Assembly (NCBI GenBank): GCA_902373595.1
Contig: CABKMX010000083.1
Span: forward strand, 1-5,113
DNA length: 5,113 nt
From: an uncultured Christensenellaceae bacterium
GTDB lineage: Bacteria > Bacillota > Clostridia > Christensenellales > UBA3700
Reading direction: 5' to 3'
The position numbers and the translations under genes are program-made. Below are positions 1-5,113 of this stretch, one piece after another. The notes beneath the pieces are model-generated. The model did no database searches. It saw only the letters and a list, made by a program, of their open reading frames with translations, and was not told the DNA's origin. Each line of letters begins with the position of its first letter. Position 1 is the stretch's first letter.

Positions 1-461
1 GAATAGGTCAGCATCGTGATGTCCGCGTCGGCGGCGATGTGTTTTTTGTACACGTCCTCGAAGTCGAGGTTGGTCGCGATGTTGCTGTTGGTGAGGACGA
101 CATATTCCTCGGTCGCCTTTTCGATGTAGTCGAGGATGCCGTACAGCGCCTCGATCTTGCCCTTGAACATCGTGCGCGACGTGTTGGACGCATACGGCGG
201 GAAGACGGCGATGCCGCTGTTTTTGCGGTTGAGGTCCCAATCTCTGCCCATCCTGATGTGGTCCATCAGCGAGGAGTAGTTGTTGCGCGTGACGATGCCG
301 ATCGTCGTGATGTTGCTGTTGACGAGGTTGGACAGCGTGAAGTCGATGAACCTGTACCTGCCGCAGAACGGAAGCGACGCCGTCGTGCGGTGGATGGTCA
401 ATTCGTTGAGCTTGGTCTCGTTGTCGCTCGCAAAGATTATACTCATCATTTCGTTGTTCAT
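1..461 (-). CDS. glgD: GlgD, glucose-1-phosphate adenylyltransferase-like regulatory subunit (5' part, truncated by window edge)
   Basis: The first 153 codons are visible; the rest lies left of the window. The protein aligns along its length with the GlgC encoded just upstream: it keeps the RYRFIDFTLSN block (36-46), the NYSSLMDHI segment (61-69), WDLNRKNSGI (75-84) and FPPY (87-90). The nucleotide-binding glycine-rich loop of GlgC (AGGQGTRL) is replaced by ASDNETKL (11-18). The catalytic-Asp motif SGDH is replaced by NSNI (125-128), putting Asn127 where GlgC has Asp130. These losses are typical of GlgD, which in Bacillota forms a hetero-oligomer with GlgC and modulates ADP-glucose synthesis rather than catalysing efficiently itself (family knowledge). 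The ATG at 461 is chosen because a GAGGTG Shine-Dalgarno sits 5 bases upstream; Met5 and Met6 are worse placed. It follows glgC by 9 bases and is surely in the same operon. The allosteric and beta-helix parts cannot be assessed. Confidence 0.93.
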   Translation of the reverse strand, partial: MNNEMMSIIFASDNETKLNELTIHRTTASLPFCGRYRFIDFTLSNLVNSNITTIGIVTRNNYSSLMDHIRMGRDWDLNRKNSGIAVFPPYASNTSRTMFKGKIEALYGILDYIEKATEEYVVLTNSNIATNLDFEDVYKKHIAADADITMLTY

Positions 462-466
462 ATCTT

Positions 467-472
467 CACCTC
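467..472 (-). promoter_or_regulatory. Ribosome binding site of glgD overlapping the glgC stop codon
   Basis: On the minus strand the sequence reads TGAGGTGAAGATATG. GAGGTG is a good Shine-Dalgarno 5 bases before the glgD ATG, and its first two bases are the last two of the glgC TGA stop (473-471). A ribosome finishing glgC would therefore sit on the glgD initiation site, which favours coupled translation of the two subunits. The coupling itself is inferred from the geometry. Confidence 0.85.
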
Positions 473-1664
473 AATCCACCATTGCGGCAACGGGTACGAC
501 CGTGCCCTTTTTGACGACCGCGCCGGGACCGACGACGGTGATCTTGACCTCTTCGACGGGGACGTTGTCCTGCGCCTCGCCGACGACCGCGCCCTCTTCG
601 ATGACAGCCCCGTCGCCTATGATCGCATAATAGACCTTTGCGCCCTCTTTGACGACCGCGCCGGGCATGATGTTGCTGTCCTCGACGACCGCGCCGCGCT
701 GGATCTCGACGCGCGAGGAGATGACGCTGTTGCGGATCGTGCCGTCGATCTCGCAGCCCTCGGTGACCAGCGAGTTGATGATGTCCGCGTGGTCGCCGAC
801 GAAGTGCGGCGGCTCGGCGGCGTTGCGCGCGTAGATTTTCCACGACGCGTCCTCTATGTTGAGACCGCTGTTGCGGTCGATGAGGTCCATATTGGCTTCC
901 CAAAGGCTCTTGATCGTGCCGACGTCCTTCCAATAGCCTTCAAAGCGGTAGGCGTATAATTTGCGGCCGCCGTTCAGCATCGCGGGGATGACGTCCTTGC
1001 CGAAGTCGTTGTGGCTGTCGGGGTTGGCTTCGTCGTCGATCAAATACTTGCGCAGCACCTGCCAATTGAAGATGTAGATGCCCATCGAGGCGTTGGTGCT
1101 CTTGGGTTTTTTGGGTTTTTCTTCAAACTCGTAGACGGAGCCGTCGGGCTTGGTGTTCATGATGCCGAAGCGCGACGCCTCTTCGAGCGAGACGTTGATG
1201 ACCGCGATCGTACAATCGGCGCCCTTGCTCTTGTGGAAGTCGAGCATGTCCGAATAGTCCATCTTGTAGATGTGGTCGCCCGACAGCACGAGGACGTATT
1301 CGGGCGAGAACTTGTCGATGAAGTCTATGTTCTGATAGATCGCGTTGGCGGTGCCCTTGTACCAATCCGACTTGGCGCTCTTCATATAGGGCGGCAGCAC
1401 GAACACGCCGCCGTTGAGCCTGTCGAGGTCCCACGGCTGGCCGTTGCCGATATATTCGTTGAGTTCGAAGGGCTGATATTGGGTCAGCACGCCGATCGTG
1501 TCGATGTTGGAATTGATGCAATTGGACAGCGGAAAGTCGATGATGCGATACTTGCCGCCGAAAGAAACCGCCGGCTTTGCGACGTGCGCGGTCAGGCTGT
1601 ACAACCTCGTACCCTGTCCGCCGGCAAGCAGCATAGCGACGCATTCTTTTTTGTTGGAATACAT
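471..1664 (-). CDS. glgC: GlgC, glucose-1-phosphate adenylyltransferase (ADP-glucose pyrophosphorylase), catalytic subunit
   Basis: Complete, 397 residues, between the lengths of the short Bacillus and longer enterobacterial enzymes. It catalyses ATP + glucose-1-phosphate to ADP-glucose + PPi, the committed step of bacterial glycogen synthesis, in the cytoplasm. Seen in order: the nucleotide-binding loop LAGGQGTRL (13-21), AKPAV (29-33), [13 protein letters not shown] (36-48), TQYQPFELN (61-69), [12 protein letters not shown] (101-112), the metal/catalytic motif [10 protein letters not shown] (128-137, Asp130), FEEKP (180-184), SMGIYIF (193-199) and YWKDVGT (244-250). From about 295 on there is a left-handed beta-helix of hexapeptide repeats, including four GAVV units. 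All catalytic motifs are intact, in contrast to the adjacent glgD. The position aligned with E. coli Lys39, an activator-site residue, is His27, so control by fructose-1,6-bisphosphate as in enterobacteria is not expected (inference). The start is fixed by a strong AGGGAGG. It lies 19 bases after glgB and 9 before glgD. Confidence 0.97.
   Translation of the reverse strand: MYSNKKECVAMLLAGGQGTRLYSLTAHVAKPAVSFGGKYRIIDFPLSNCINSNIDTIGVLTQYQPFELNEYIGNGQPWDLDRLNGGVFVLPPYMKSAKSDWYKGTANAIYQNIDFIDKFSPEYVLVLSGDHIYKMDYSDMLDFHKSKGADCTIAVINVSLEEASRFGIMNTKPDGSVYEFEEKPKKPKSTNASMGIYIFNWQVLRKYLIDDEANPDSHNDFGKDVIPAMLNGGRKLYAYRFEGYWKDVGTIKSLWEANMDLIDRNSGLNIEDASWKIYARNAAEPPHFVGDHADIINSLVTEGCEIDGTIRNSVISSRVEIQRGAVVEDSNIMPGAVVKEGAKVYYAIIGDGAVIEEGAVVGEAQDNVPVEEVKITVVGPGAVVKKGTVVPVAAMVD
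513..695 (-). repeat. Four exact 12-bp repeats encoding GAVV in the GlgC beta-helix
   Basis: GGCGCGGTCGTC (minus strand) occurs exactly at 513-524, 582-593, 651-662 and 684-695. All copies are in the same reading frame and encode Gly-Ala-Val-Val. They are coils of the C-terminal left-handed beta-helix of GlgC. Identical codon choice in every copy makes this a short dispersed DNA repeat, but the protein fold and codon bias explain it without any mobile element. Confidence 0.85.
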
Positions 1665-1669
1665 AATTT

Positions 1670-1676
1670 CCTCCCT
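1670..1676 (-). promoter_or_regulatory. Ribosome binding site of glgC
   Basis: AGGGAGG on the minus strand ends 5 bases before the glgC ATG at 1664 and is a strong match to the anti-Shine-Dalgarno core. It lies inside the 19-base gap after the glgB TAA, leaving no room for a separate promoter there and supporting co-transcription. Confidence 0.9.
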
Positions 1677-1683
1677 GTCTCGC

Positions 1684-3696
1684 TTATTTTTGCGCTTTTT
1701 TGCGCTTTGTCTCTTTTTGAGGCGCGGCGTCTTTTGCCGCTTTCTTTGCCGGAGCGGACGCCTTTTTGTCCGCCTTGACCGGCTTTTGTTCTTCTTCCCT
1801 GACCTTGCGCTTTTTGCGTTTGAGCGCCTTGCCCGGGCGCAGATAGATCACGCTGTTGGCGGGGATATCCATGCGGATGAACTGCTCGTGGCCGTGCATC
1901 GCGCCGTCCTCGGCTTCATAGACCGCCGCCTCGGCGTCGTCTCCGCCGAACTCGACCGCGTTGCTGTCGAGGGCGACCTCGTATTGTCTCATCTCGGGCA
2001 CGCCCATGCAATAGCTTTGGCGGCGGATGGGGCTGAAGTTGACGACCGCGATCGTATAGTCGCCCTTCTCGTCATAGCGCACGAAGGAGACTATGTTTTG
2101 CGTGTTGTCGTCGACGACGATCCACTTGAAGCCGTCATAGCTGCAATCGAGGTCGTACATCTCGGGGTGGGCGAGGTAGTACTCGTTGAGTTTTTTGACA
2201 AAGGCGTGCAGTCTGCGGTGGCTCTCGTAGCCGAGCAAGAACCAATCGAGCTGTTTTTTGTAGTCCCACTCGATGAACTGCCCGAACTCGCTGCCCATGA
2301 ACAGCAATTTCTTGCCGGGGTGGGCGTACATAAAGCCGAGGAACGCCTTCATCGCCGAGAACTTTTCGGCGTATTCGCCCGGCATCTTGTCGAGCAAAGA
2401 GTGCTTGCCGTGGACGACCTCGTCGTGCGAGATGGGCAGGATGTAGTTCTCGGAGAAAGCATAGGTGATCGCGAACGTCACCTTGTCGTGCATGTCCTTG
2501 CGGAAGAACGGGTTGGCGGAGACATAGCACAGCATGTCGTTCATCCAGCCCATGTTCCACTTGAAGTTGAAGCCCAAACCGCCGTCGTACGCCGGCTTTG
2601 TGACCATCGGGAATGCGGTCGACTCCTCCGCGATCATCAGCAGACCCTCGTGGCGGGTCAGCATCTCGGTGTTGAGCTGTTTGATGAAGTCGATCGCCTC
2701 GAGGTTGTAGTTGCCGCCGAACGCGTTGGGGCGCCACTCGCCGCCGCGTCTGCCGTAGTCGAGGTAGAGCATGCTGGCGACCGCGTCCATGCGGATGCCG
2801 TCGACGTGGAACTCCTCCGCCCAATAGTTGGCGGACGAGATGAGGAAGCTGCGCACCTCTTTTTTGCCGTAGTCGAACACGCGCGTGCCCCACTCCTTGT
2901 GCTCCTTTTTGAGCTCGTCCTCATATTCGTAGAGGGCTTGTCCGTCAAAGTCGCAAAGCCCGTGCTCGTCCTTGGGGAAATGGGCGACGACCCAATCGAG
3001 GATGACGCCAATGCCCTTGCGGTGCATGAGGTCGACGAAGTAGCGGAAGTCGTCGGGTGTGCCGTAGCGCGACGTGGGCGCGAACATGCCGGTGACCTGA
3101 TAGCCCCAGCTGCCGTCGAACGGGTACTCGGTGACGGGCAAGATCTCGACATGGGTGTAGCCCATCTCGATGCAATATGCGCTCAGCTCGTCGGCGAGCT
3201 TGCGATAGTCGAAGAAGTTGCCGTCGTCATAGCGCTTCCAGCTGCCGAGATGGACCTCGTAGATGTTCATCGGCGAGCGGTAGGGGGCGCGGTTTTTGCG
3301 CGCGCTCATCCACTTGGAGTCGCGCCAGACGTGACGGGAACGATACAATTTGGAAGCGTTTGCGGGCGCGGTCTCGGCGTGCGCCGCATAGGGGTCGCAT
3401 TTGAGCACCGTCTTGCCGTTTGCGGCGGTGATGCAATACTTGTACGCGTCGAAGTCTTTGAGCCCCTCGATCACGCACTCCCAAATGCCGGGAGCGATCG
3501 CGCGGCAGACGTTCTTTTCGGCGTCCCAGCCGTTGAAATCGCCGACGACGGACACGCTCTTTGCGTGCGGCGCCCAGACGCGGAACGTCCAGACATCGCC
3601 GTCCTTTTTGTCGGTGTGCGGCACGAAGAGCTTGTAGCTTTCGTAATTTGTCCCCTCATGGAACAGGTAGATCGGCAATTGAAGATTCTTTTCCAT
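1684..3696 (-). CDS. glgB: GlgB, 1,4-alpha-glucan branching enzyme (GH13) with lysine-rich C-terminal tail
   Basis: Complete, 670 residues. It cuts alpha-1,4-glucan chains and re-attaches the segment through alpha-1,6 linkages, making glycogen branched. Domains: an N-terminal CBM48-like beta domain (about 20-110, with [22 protein letters not shown] at 36-57 as its hallmark), a GH13 (beta/alpha)8 barrel (about 145-500), and a C-terminal beta domain (about 525-620). GH13 regions: [15 protein letters not shown] (234-247); [18 protein letters not shown] (299-314, nucleophile Asp304); III, MIAEEST (354-360, acid/base Glu357); [12 protein letters not shown] (422-431, Asp425). [14 protein letters not shown] sequence, here [10 protein letters not shown] (191-200), is diagnostic of branching enzymes. 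Region I has Val237 where most relatives I know have Pro. Residues 623-670 are a basic low-complexity tail. A TTG at 3741 would add 15 residues in frame, but it lies upstream of the promoter -10 box and so outside the transcript; ATG 3696 is used. First gene of the operon. Confidence 0.97.
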   Translation of the reverse strand: MEKNLQLPIYLFHEGTNYESYKLFVPHTDKKDGDVWTFRVWAPHAKSVSVVGDFNGWDAEKNVCRAIAPGIWECVIEGLKDFDAYKYCITAANGKTVLKCDPYAAHAETAPANASKLYRSRHVWRDSKWMSARKNRAPYRSPMNIYEVHLGSWKRYDDGNFFDYRKLADELSAYCIEMGYTHVEILPVTEYPFDGSWGYQVTGMFAPTSRYGTPDDFRYFVDLMHRKGIGVILDWVVAHFPKDEHGLCDFDGQALYEYEDELKKEHKEWGTRVFDYGKKEVRSFLISSANYWAEEFHVDGIRMDAVASMLYLDYGRRGGEWRPNAFGGNYNLEAIDFIKQLNTEMLTRHEGLLMIAEESTAFPMVTKPAYDGGLGFNFKWNMGWMNDMLCYVSANPFFRKDMHDKVTFAITYAFSENYILPISHDEVVHGKHSLLDKMPGEYAEKFSAMKAFLGFMYAHPGKKLLFMGSEFGQFIEWDYKKQLDWFLLGYESHRRLHAFVKKLNEYYLAHPEMYDLDCSYDGFKWIVVDDNTQNIVSFVRYDEKGDYTIAVVNFSPIRRQSYCMGVPEMRQYEVALDSNAVEFGGDDAEAAVYEAEDGAMHGHEQFIRMDIPANSVIYLRPGKALKRKKRKVREEEQKPVKADKKASAPAKKAAKDAAPQKETKRKKAQK
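1687..1830 (-). other. Region encoding the lysine/alanine-rich tail of GlgB
   Basis: The last 48 codons of glgB (residues 623-670) encode 17 Lys and 4 Arg with Ala, Pro and Gln, after the C-terminal beta domain has ended at a typical [12 protein letters not shown]. The tail has three parts: a basic KRKKRK cluster, an AAKK/PAKK-like middle resembling histone-H1-type linkers, and a final KRKKAQK. It is predicted to be disordered and strongly positive. I know no such tail as a standard part of bacterial GlgB; its role is unknown. Confidence 0.8.
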
Positions 3697-3711
3697 AAAG
3701 TGTGCGAGACA

Positions 3712-3717
3712 TCTCCC
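3712..3717 (-). promoter_or_regulatory. Candidate ribosome binding site of glgB, unusually distant
   Basis: GGGAGA on the minus strand is the only purine-rich Shine-Dalgarno-like match in the predicted 25-base leader, but 15 bases separate it from the ATG at 3696, against the usual 5-9. It is part of a short inverted repeat (GAGA-TG-TCTC) that could bring it closer to the start or, alternatively, mask it. No better in-frame start fits. Confidence 0.45.
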
Positions 3718-3727
3718 GTTTTTCCTT

Positions 3728-3756
3728 ATTATATCATACAATTACGCGCGTTTCAA
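3728..3756 (-). promoter_or_regulatory. Sigma-A-type promoter of the glgBCD operon
   Basis: Minus strand: -35 box TTGAAA (3756-3751), a 17-base spacer, and a perfect TATAAT (3733-3728) preceded by TGA, which gives an extended -10 (TGnTATAAT). The predicted transcription start is near 3721, about 25 bases before the glgB ATG. This is the best promoter match in the window and is correctly placed and oriented for glgB. Confidence 0.85.
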
Positions 3757-3770
3757 TATCGATATACAAA
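3751..3770. promoter_or_regulatory. 20-bp interrupted palindrome overlapping the glgB -35 box (candidate operator)
   Basis: The sequence has the form TTT-NN-ATATCGATAT-NN-AAA: a perfect 10-bp palindrome centred on CG at 3760/3761, flanked by matching TTT and AAA arms, so 16 of 20 positions are symmetric. It covers the whole -35 hexamer of the glgB promoter, where a bound protein would block RNA polymerase. A CG-centred palindrome recalls LacI/GalR-family operators, but it does not fit the CcpA cre consensus well. The regulator is unknown. Confidence 0.4.
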
Positions 3771-3771
3771 T

Positions 3772-3793
3772 TTTTTTCACAATTTTTTCACAA
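3772..3793. repeat. Tandem 11-bp repeat of A/T tracts, possible UP element for glgB
   Basis: TTTTTTCACAA (plus strand) occurs twice in direct succession. On the glgB strand it gives A-tracts at about -50 to -56 and -62 to -67 from the predicted start, roughly one helical turn apart. The nearer tract continues into TTT (3768-3770), resembling the distal half of an UP element contacted by the RNA polymerase alpha subunits. Phased A-tracts also bend DNA. The repeat is directly visible; the function is inferred. Confidence 0.5.
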
Positions 3794-3816
3794 TTGTCCC
3801 GAACTCGTGACATAAT
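3787..3816 (+). promoter_or_regulatory. Possible distal promoter for the ABC-F gene
   Basis: TTCACA (3787-3792), an 18-base spacer and CATAAT (3811-3816) preceded by TGA (extended -10). Transcription would start near 3823, giving a leader of about 90 bases that opens almost at once with the hairpin at 3826-3855. Weaker than the proximal promoter, and its -35 box lies inside the A/T repeat, so it may be fortuitous. Confidence 0.35.
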
Positions 3817-3825
3817 CAACATCGT

Positions 3826-3855
3826 GTCCGTTTTACGCGGCGCGGCGAAACGGAC
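3826..3855. repeat. Perfect 8-bp inverted repeat (hairpin or operator) upstream of the ABC-F gene
   Basis: GTCCGTTT (3826-3833) pairs perfectly with AAACGGAC (3848-3855), with a further U-G wobble inside and a G+C-rich 12-base loop. Neither strand has a T-run after it, so it is not a simple intrinsic terminator. With the distal promoter it would form a hairpin at the very 5' end of the ABC-F mRNA; with the proximal promoter it lies upstream and could only act as a DNA site. Confidence 0.6.
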
Positions 3856-3876
3856 TTGCCGCACCCCTTCGCGCGC

Positions 3877-3905
3877 TTGACTTACGCGCCCGCGCTATGT
3901 AAAAT
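3877..3905 (+). promoter_or_regulatory. Proximal promoter of the ABC-F gene, predicting a leaderless mRNA
   Basis: TTGACT (3877-3882), a 17-base spacer and TAAAAT (3900-3905). Each box has one mismatch to the sigma-A consensus and the spacing is optimal. The expected start, 7 or 8 bases after the -10 box, falls on 3912-3913, that is on the A of the ABC-F start codon. The GAGG at 3907-3910 is only 2 bases from the ATG and would lie outside such a transcript. Confidence 0.6.
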
Positions 3906-3912
3906 AGAGGTC

Positions 3913-5113
3913 ATGAGCATATTGACCGTCAAGGGCTTGACCCACGTCTATGACAACCGCGTGCTGTTCGACAACGCCGACCTCACCGTCAACAACGGCG
4001 AGCATATCGGCGTGGTCGGGCTGAACGGCGCGGGCAAGTCCACATTCATGAACATCATTTCGGGCAGGCTGTCGCAGGACGCCGGCGAGATCAAGTGGCT
4101 GAGCGGCGTGCGTTTCGGCTATCTCGACCAGCACGCGCAGGTCGACAAGAGCCTGACCGTGATGCAATATCTGCAAGGTTCGTTCACTCACCTCTTCGAG
4201 CTCAACGAGCGGTTGGAGAAATTGTACGAGCAAATGGGCTCCGTCTCCGATCCGGACGAATTGGACAAGCTGATCGCGCGCAGCAGCCGCATGCAGGACG
4301 AGCTCGACCGCGCGGAATTTTACGACCTCGACGCCAAGATCAAAAAGGTCGCGGGCGGGCTCGGGGTCGCGGCGCTCGGCTACGACACGCCGATCTTCAA
4401 GCTGAGCGGCGGACAGCGCGCCAAGGTGATGCTCGCCAAATTGCTGCTCGAAGACCTCGACGTCATGCTTTTGGACGAGCCGACCAACTTCCTCGACCTC
4501 GAACACATCGAGTGGCTGCGCAAGTTCCTGGACGGCTACAAGGGGACGTTCATCCTCGTGTCGCACGACACGGTGTTCCTCAACGCGGTGTGCAAGATCA
4601 TCATCAACATCGAGAACGGTCAGATCCGCAAATATTGGGGCAACTACGACGAATATCTCGCCCAGCACGAGCAAAACGCCAAACAATACGCGGACAGTTA
4701 CGAGCGCCAGCAGCGCGAGATCAAGCGGATGGAAGAATACATCGCGCGCAACAAGGCGCGCGCCGCGACCGCCGGCATGGCGAACAGCCGCAAAAAGATG
4801 CTCGACCGCATCGAGGTGATGCAAAAGCCGATCAGCGTCGAAAAGCCGACCTTCTCCTTCCCCTACACTCTGCTGGTGACCAAGCACCTGCTCGACGTCG
4901 AGGGGCTCGAGGTGGGCTATGACGGCAAGGCGATCTTGCCGCCGATCTCGTTCACGCTGACGAGCACGTCCAAATTGTGGGTCCGCGGCACGAACGGCAT
5001 CGGCAAGACGACGCTGCTCAAAACGCTTGTCGGGCGGCTCAAAGCGGTGGGCGGCACGTTCCGCTACAATCCCAACGTCAAGACGAACTACATCGAGCAA
5101 GATCTCGTCTTCC
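3913..5113 (+). CDS. ABC-F family ATPase (ribosome-associated), 3' end truncated by window edge
   Basis: 400 codons are visible, of an expected 510-540 or so. ABC-F proteins are soluble twin-ATPase proteins without membrane segments that bind the ribosomal E site; members either relieve stalling or protect against ribosome-targeting antibiotics (family knowledge). Seen: first Walker A GLNGAGKST (36-44), YLDQH at 70-74, an arm-like helical insertion (about 85-145), signature LSGGQ (164-168), Walker B with catalytic Glu, LLDEPTNFLD (186-195, Glu189), and switch SHD (217-219). A charged linker of ABC_tran_Xtn type follows (about 257-305, with ARNKARAAT at 278-286), then the second Walker A, GTNGIGKTT (359-367). 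The second signature and Walker B lie beyond the window. The start at 3913 gives MSILTVKGLTHVYDN, the N-terminus expected for this clade; in-frame TTG codons at 3856 and 3877 would add residues unlike the family. The subfamily, and hence housekeeping versus resistance, cannot be decided. Transcribed divergently from glgB. Confidence 0.95.
   Translation, partial: MSILTVKGLTHVYDNRVLFDNADLTVNNGEHIGVVGLNGAGKSTFMNIISGRLSQDAGEIKWLSGVRFGYLDQHAQVDKSLTVMQYLQGSFTHLFELNERLEKLYEQMGSVSDPDELDKLIARSSRMQDELDRAEFYDLDAKIKKVAGGLGVAALGYDTPIFKLSGGQRAKVMLAKLLLEDLDVMLLDEPTNFLDLEHIEWLRKFLDGYKGTFILVSHDTVFLNAVCKIIINIENGQIRKYWGNYDEYLAQHEQNAKQYADSYERQQREIKRMEEYIARNKARAATAGMANSRKKMLDRIEVMQKPISVEKPTFSFPYTLLVTKHLLDVEGLEVGYDGKAILPPISFTLTSTSKLWVRGTNGIGKTTLLKTLVGRLKAVGGTFRYNPNVKTNYIEQDLVF

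Noticed and set aside
39..959. A 306-codon plus-strand open frame antisense to glgD and glgC
   Set aside because: Codon-aligned with both genes; it ends only where glgC uses one of its rare TTA codons (957-959). No independent evidence of coding.
1687..1705. Programmed frameshift at the A6 run near the end of glgB
   Set aside because: The run is in register AAA-AAA, not the classical A-AAA-AAG arrangement, and no downstream stimulatory structure or meaningful extension was seen.
3697..3741. A 15-residue N-terminal extension of GlgB from TTG at 3741
   Set aside because: The TTG lies upstream of the TATAAT box at 3733-3728, so it would not be in the transcript; homologous N-termini fit the ATG at 3696.
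3754..3767. A CcpA cre site at the glgB promoter
   Set aside because: The central CG is present, but the outer TG and CA of the TGWNANCGNTNWCA consensus do not align in register.
1498..3810. A 770-codon open frame on the plus strand antisense to all of glgB
   Set aside because: It is codon-aligned back to back with glgB. Stops there would need TTA, CTA or TCA codons in glgB, which this G+C-rich genome avoids. The translation is low-complexity and Val/Asp/Ala-rich with no recognisable domain, while glgB is unmistakable.
3824..3880. An 18-codon GTG-initiated leader ORF in the ABC-F upstream region
   Set aside because: It lacks a ribosome binding site, uses a rare TTA codon, depends on the weaker distal promoter and overlaps the hairpin. 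The Arg-rich sequence looks like chance.
3856..3912. Upstream in-frame TTG starts extending the ABC-F protein
   Set aside because: No Shine-Dalgarno; the added residues do not resemble ABC-F N-termini, and the TTG at 3877 is the -35 box of the proximal promoter.
4095..4922. A 275-codon plus-strand open frame inside the ABC-F gene in another frame
   Set aside because: Arg/Ala-rich product typical of a frame-shifted reading of G+C-rich coding DNA; no start context and fully overlapped by the ABC-F gene.
3895..5100. A 401-codon open frame on the minus strand antisense to the ABC-F gene
   Set aside because: Same codon-aligned shadow effect; the ABC-F frame carries full Walker and signature motifs and this one carries none.

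Overview
The window is a stretch of a G+C-rich bacterial chromosome. It holds three genes of a glycogen-synthesis operon on the minus strand (glgB, then glgC, then glgD) and, divergently on the plus strand, the first 400 codons of an ABC-F ATPase. The organism is most likely a member of the Bacillota (Firmicutes), probably clostridial. The evidence is a catalytic GlgC paired with a degenerate GlgD paralogue, a gene order matching the start of the Bacillus subtilis glgBCDAP operon, strong GGAGG-type ribosome binding sites and housekeeping sigma-A-type promoters. Codons strongly favour G or C at the third position, so this is a G+C-rich lineage; I cannot place it further.

Layout from left to right: 1-461 is the 5' part of glgD (minus), cut by the window edge. 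471-1664 is complete glgC (minus) and 1684-3696 is complete glgB (minus). The gaps between them are only 9 and 19 bases, so the three are almost certainly co-transcribed. 3697-3912 is a 216-base divergent intergenic region with a near-consensus promoter for glgB, one or two candidate promoters for the rightward gene, an 11-bp tandem repeat of A/T tracts, a 20-bp interrupted palindrome touching the glgB -35 box, and an 8-bp perfect-stem inverted repeat. 3913-5113 is the ABC-F gene (plus), cut by the right edge.

How the genes work together: GlgC makes ADP-glucose from glucose-1-phosphate and ATP. GlgD is by sequence a non-catalytic partner subunit of GlgC. GlgB adds alpha-1,6 branches to the growing glucan. 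The glycogen synthase (glgA) and phosphorylase (glgP) expected from the Bacillus-type order would lie to the left, outside the window. The ABC-F protein belongs to a family of soluble ribosome-associated ATPases and has no evident functional link to glycogen beyond sharing the intergenic region.

I found no undescribed multi-gene system. The points most worth a second look are in the intergenic region (a possibly leaderless ABC-F transcript, the palindrome on the glgB promoter, the hairpin) and the lysine-rich tail on GlgB. No tRNA, rRNA, CRISPR array, insertion sequence or convincing intrinsic terminator was seen. Two very long antisense open frames are shadows of codon usage.
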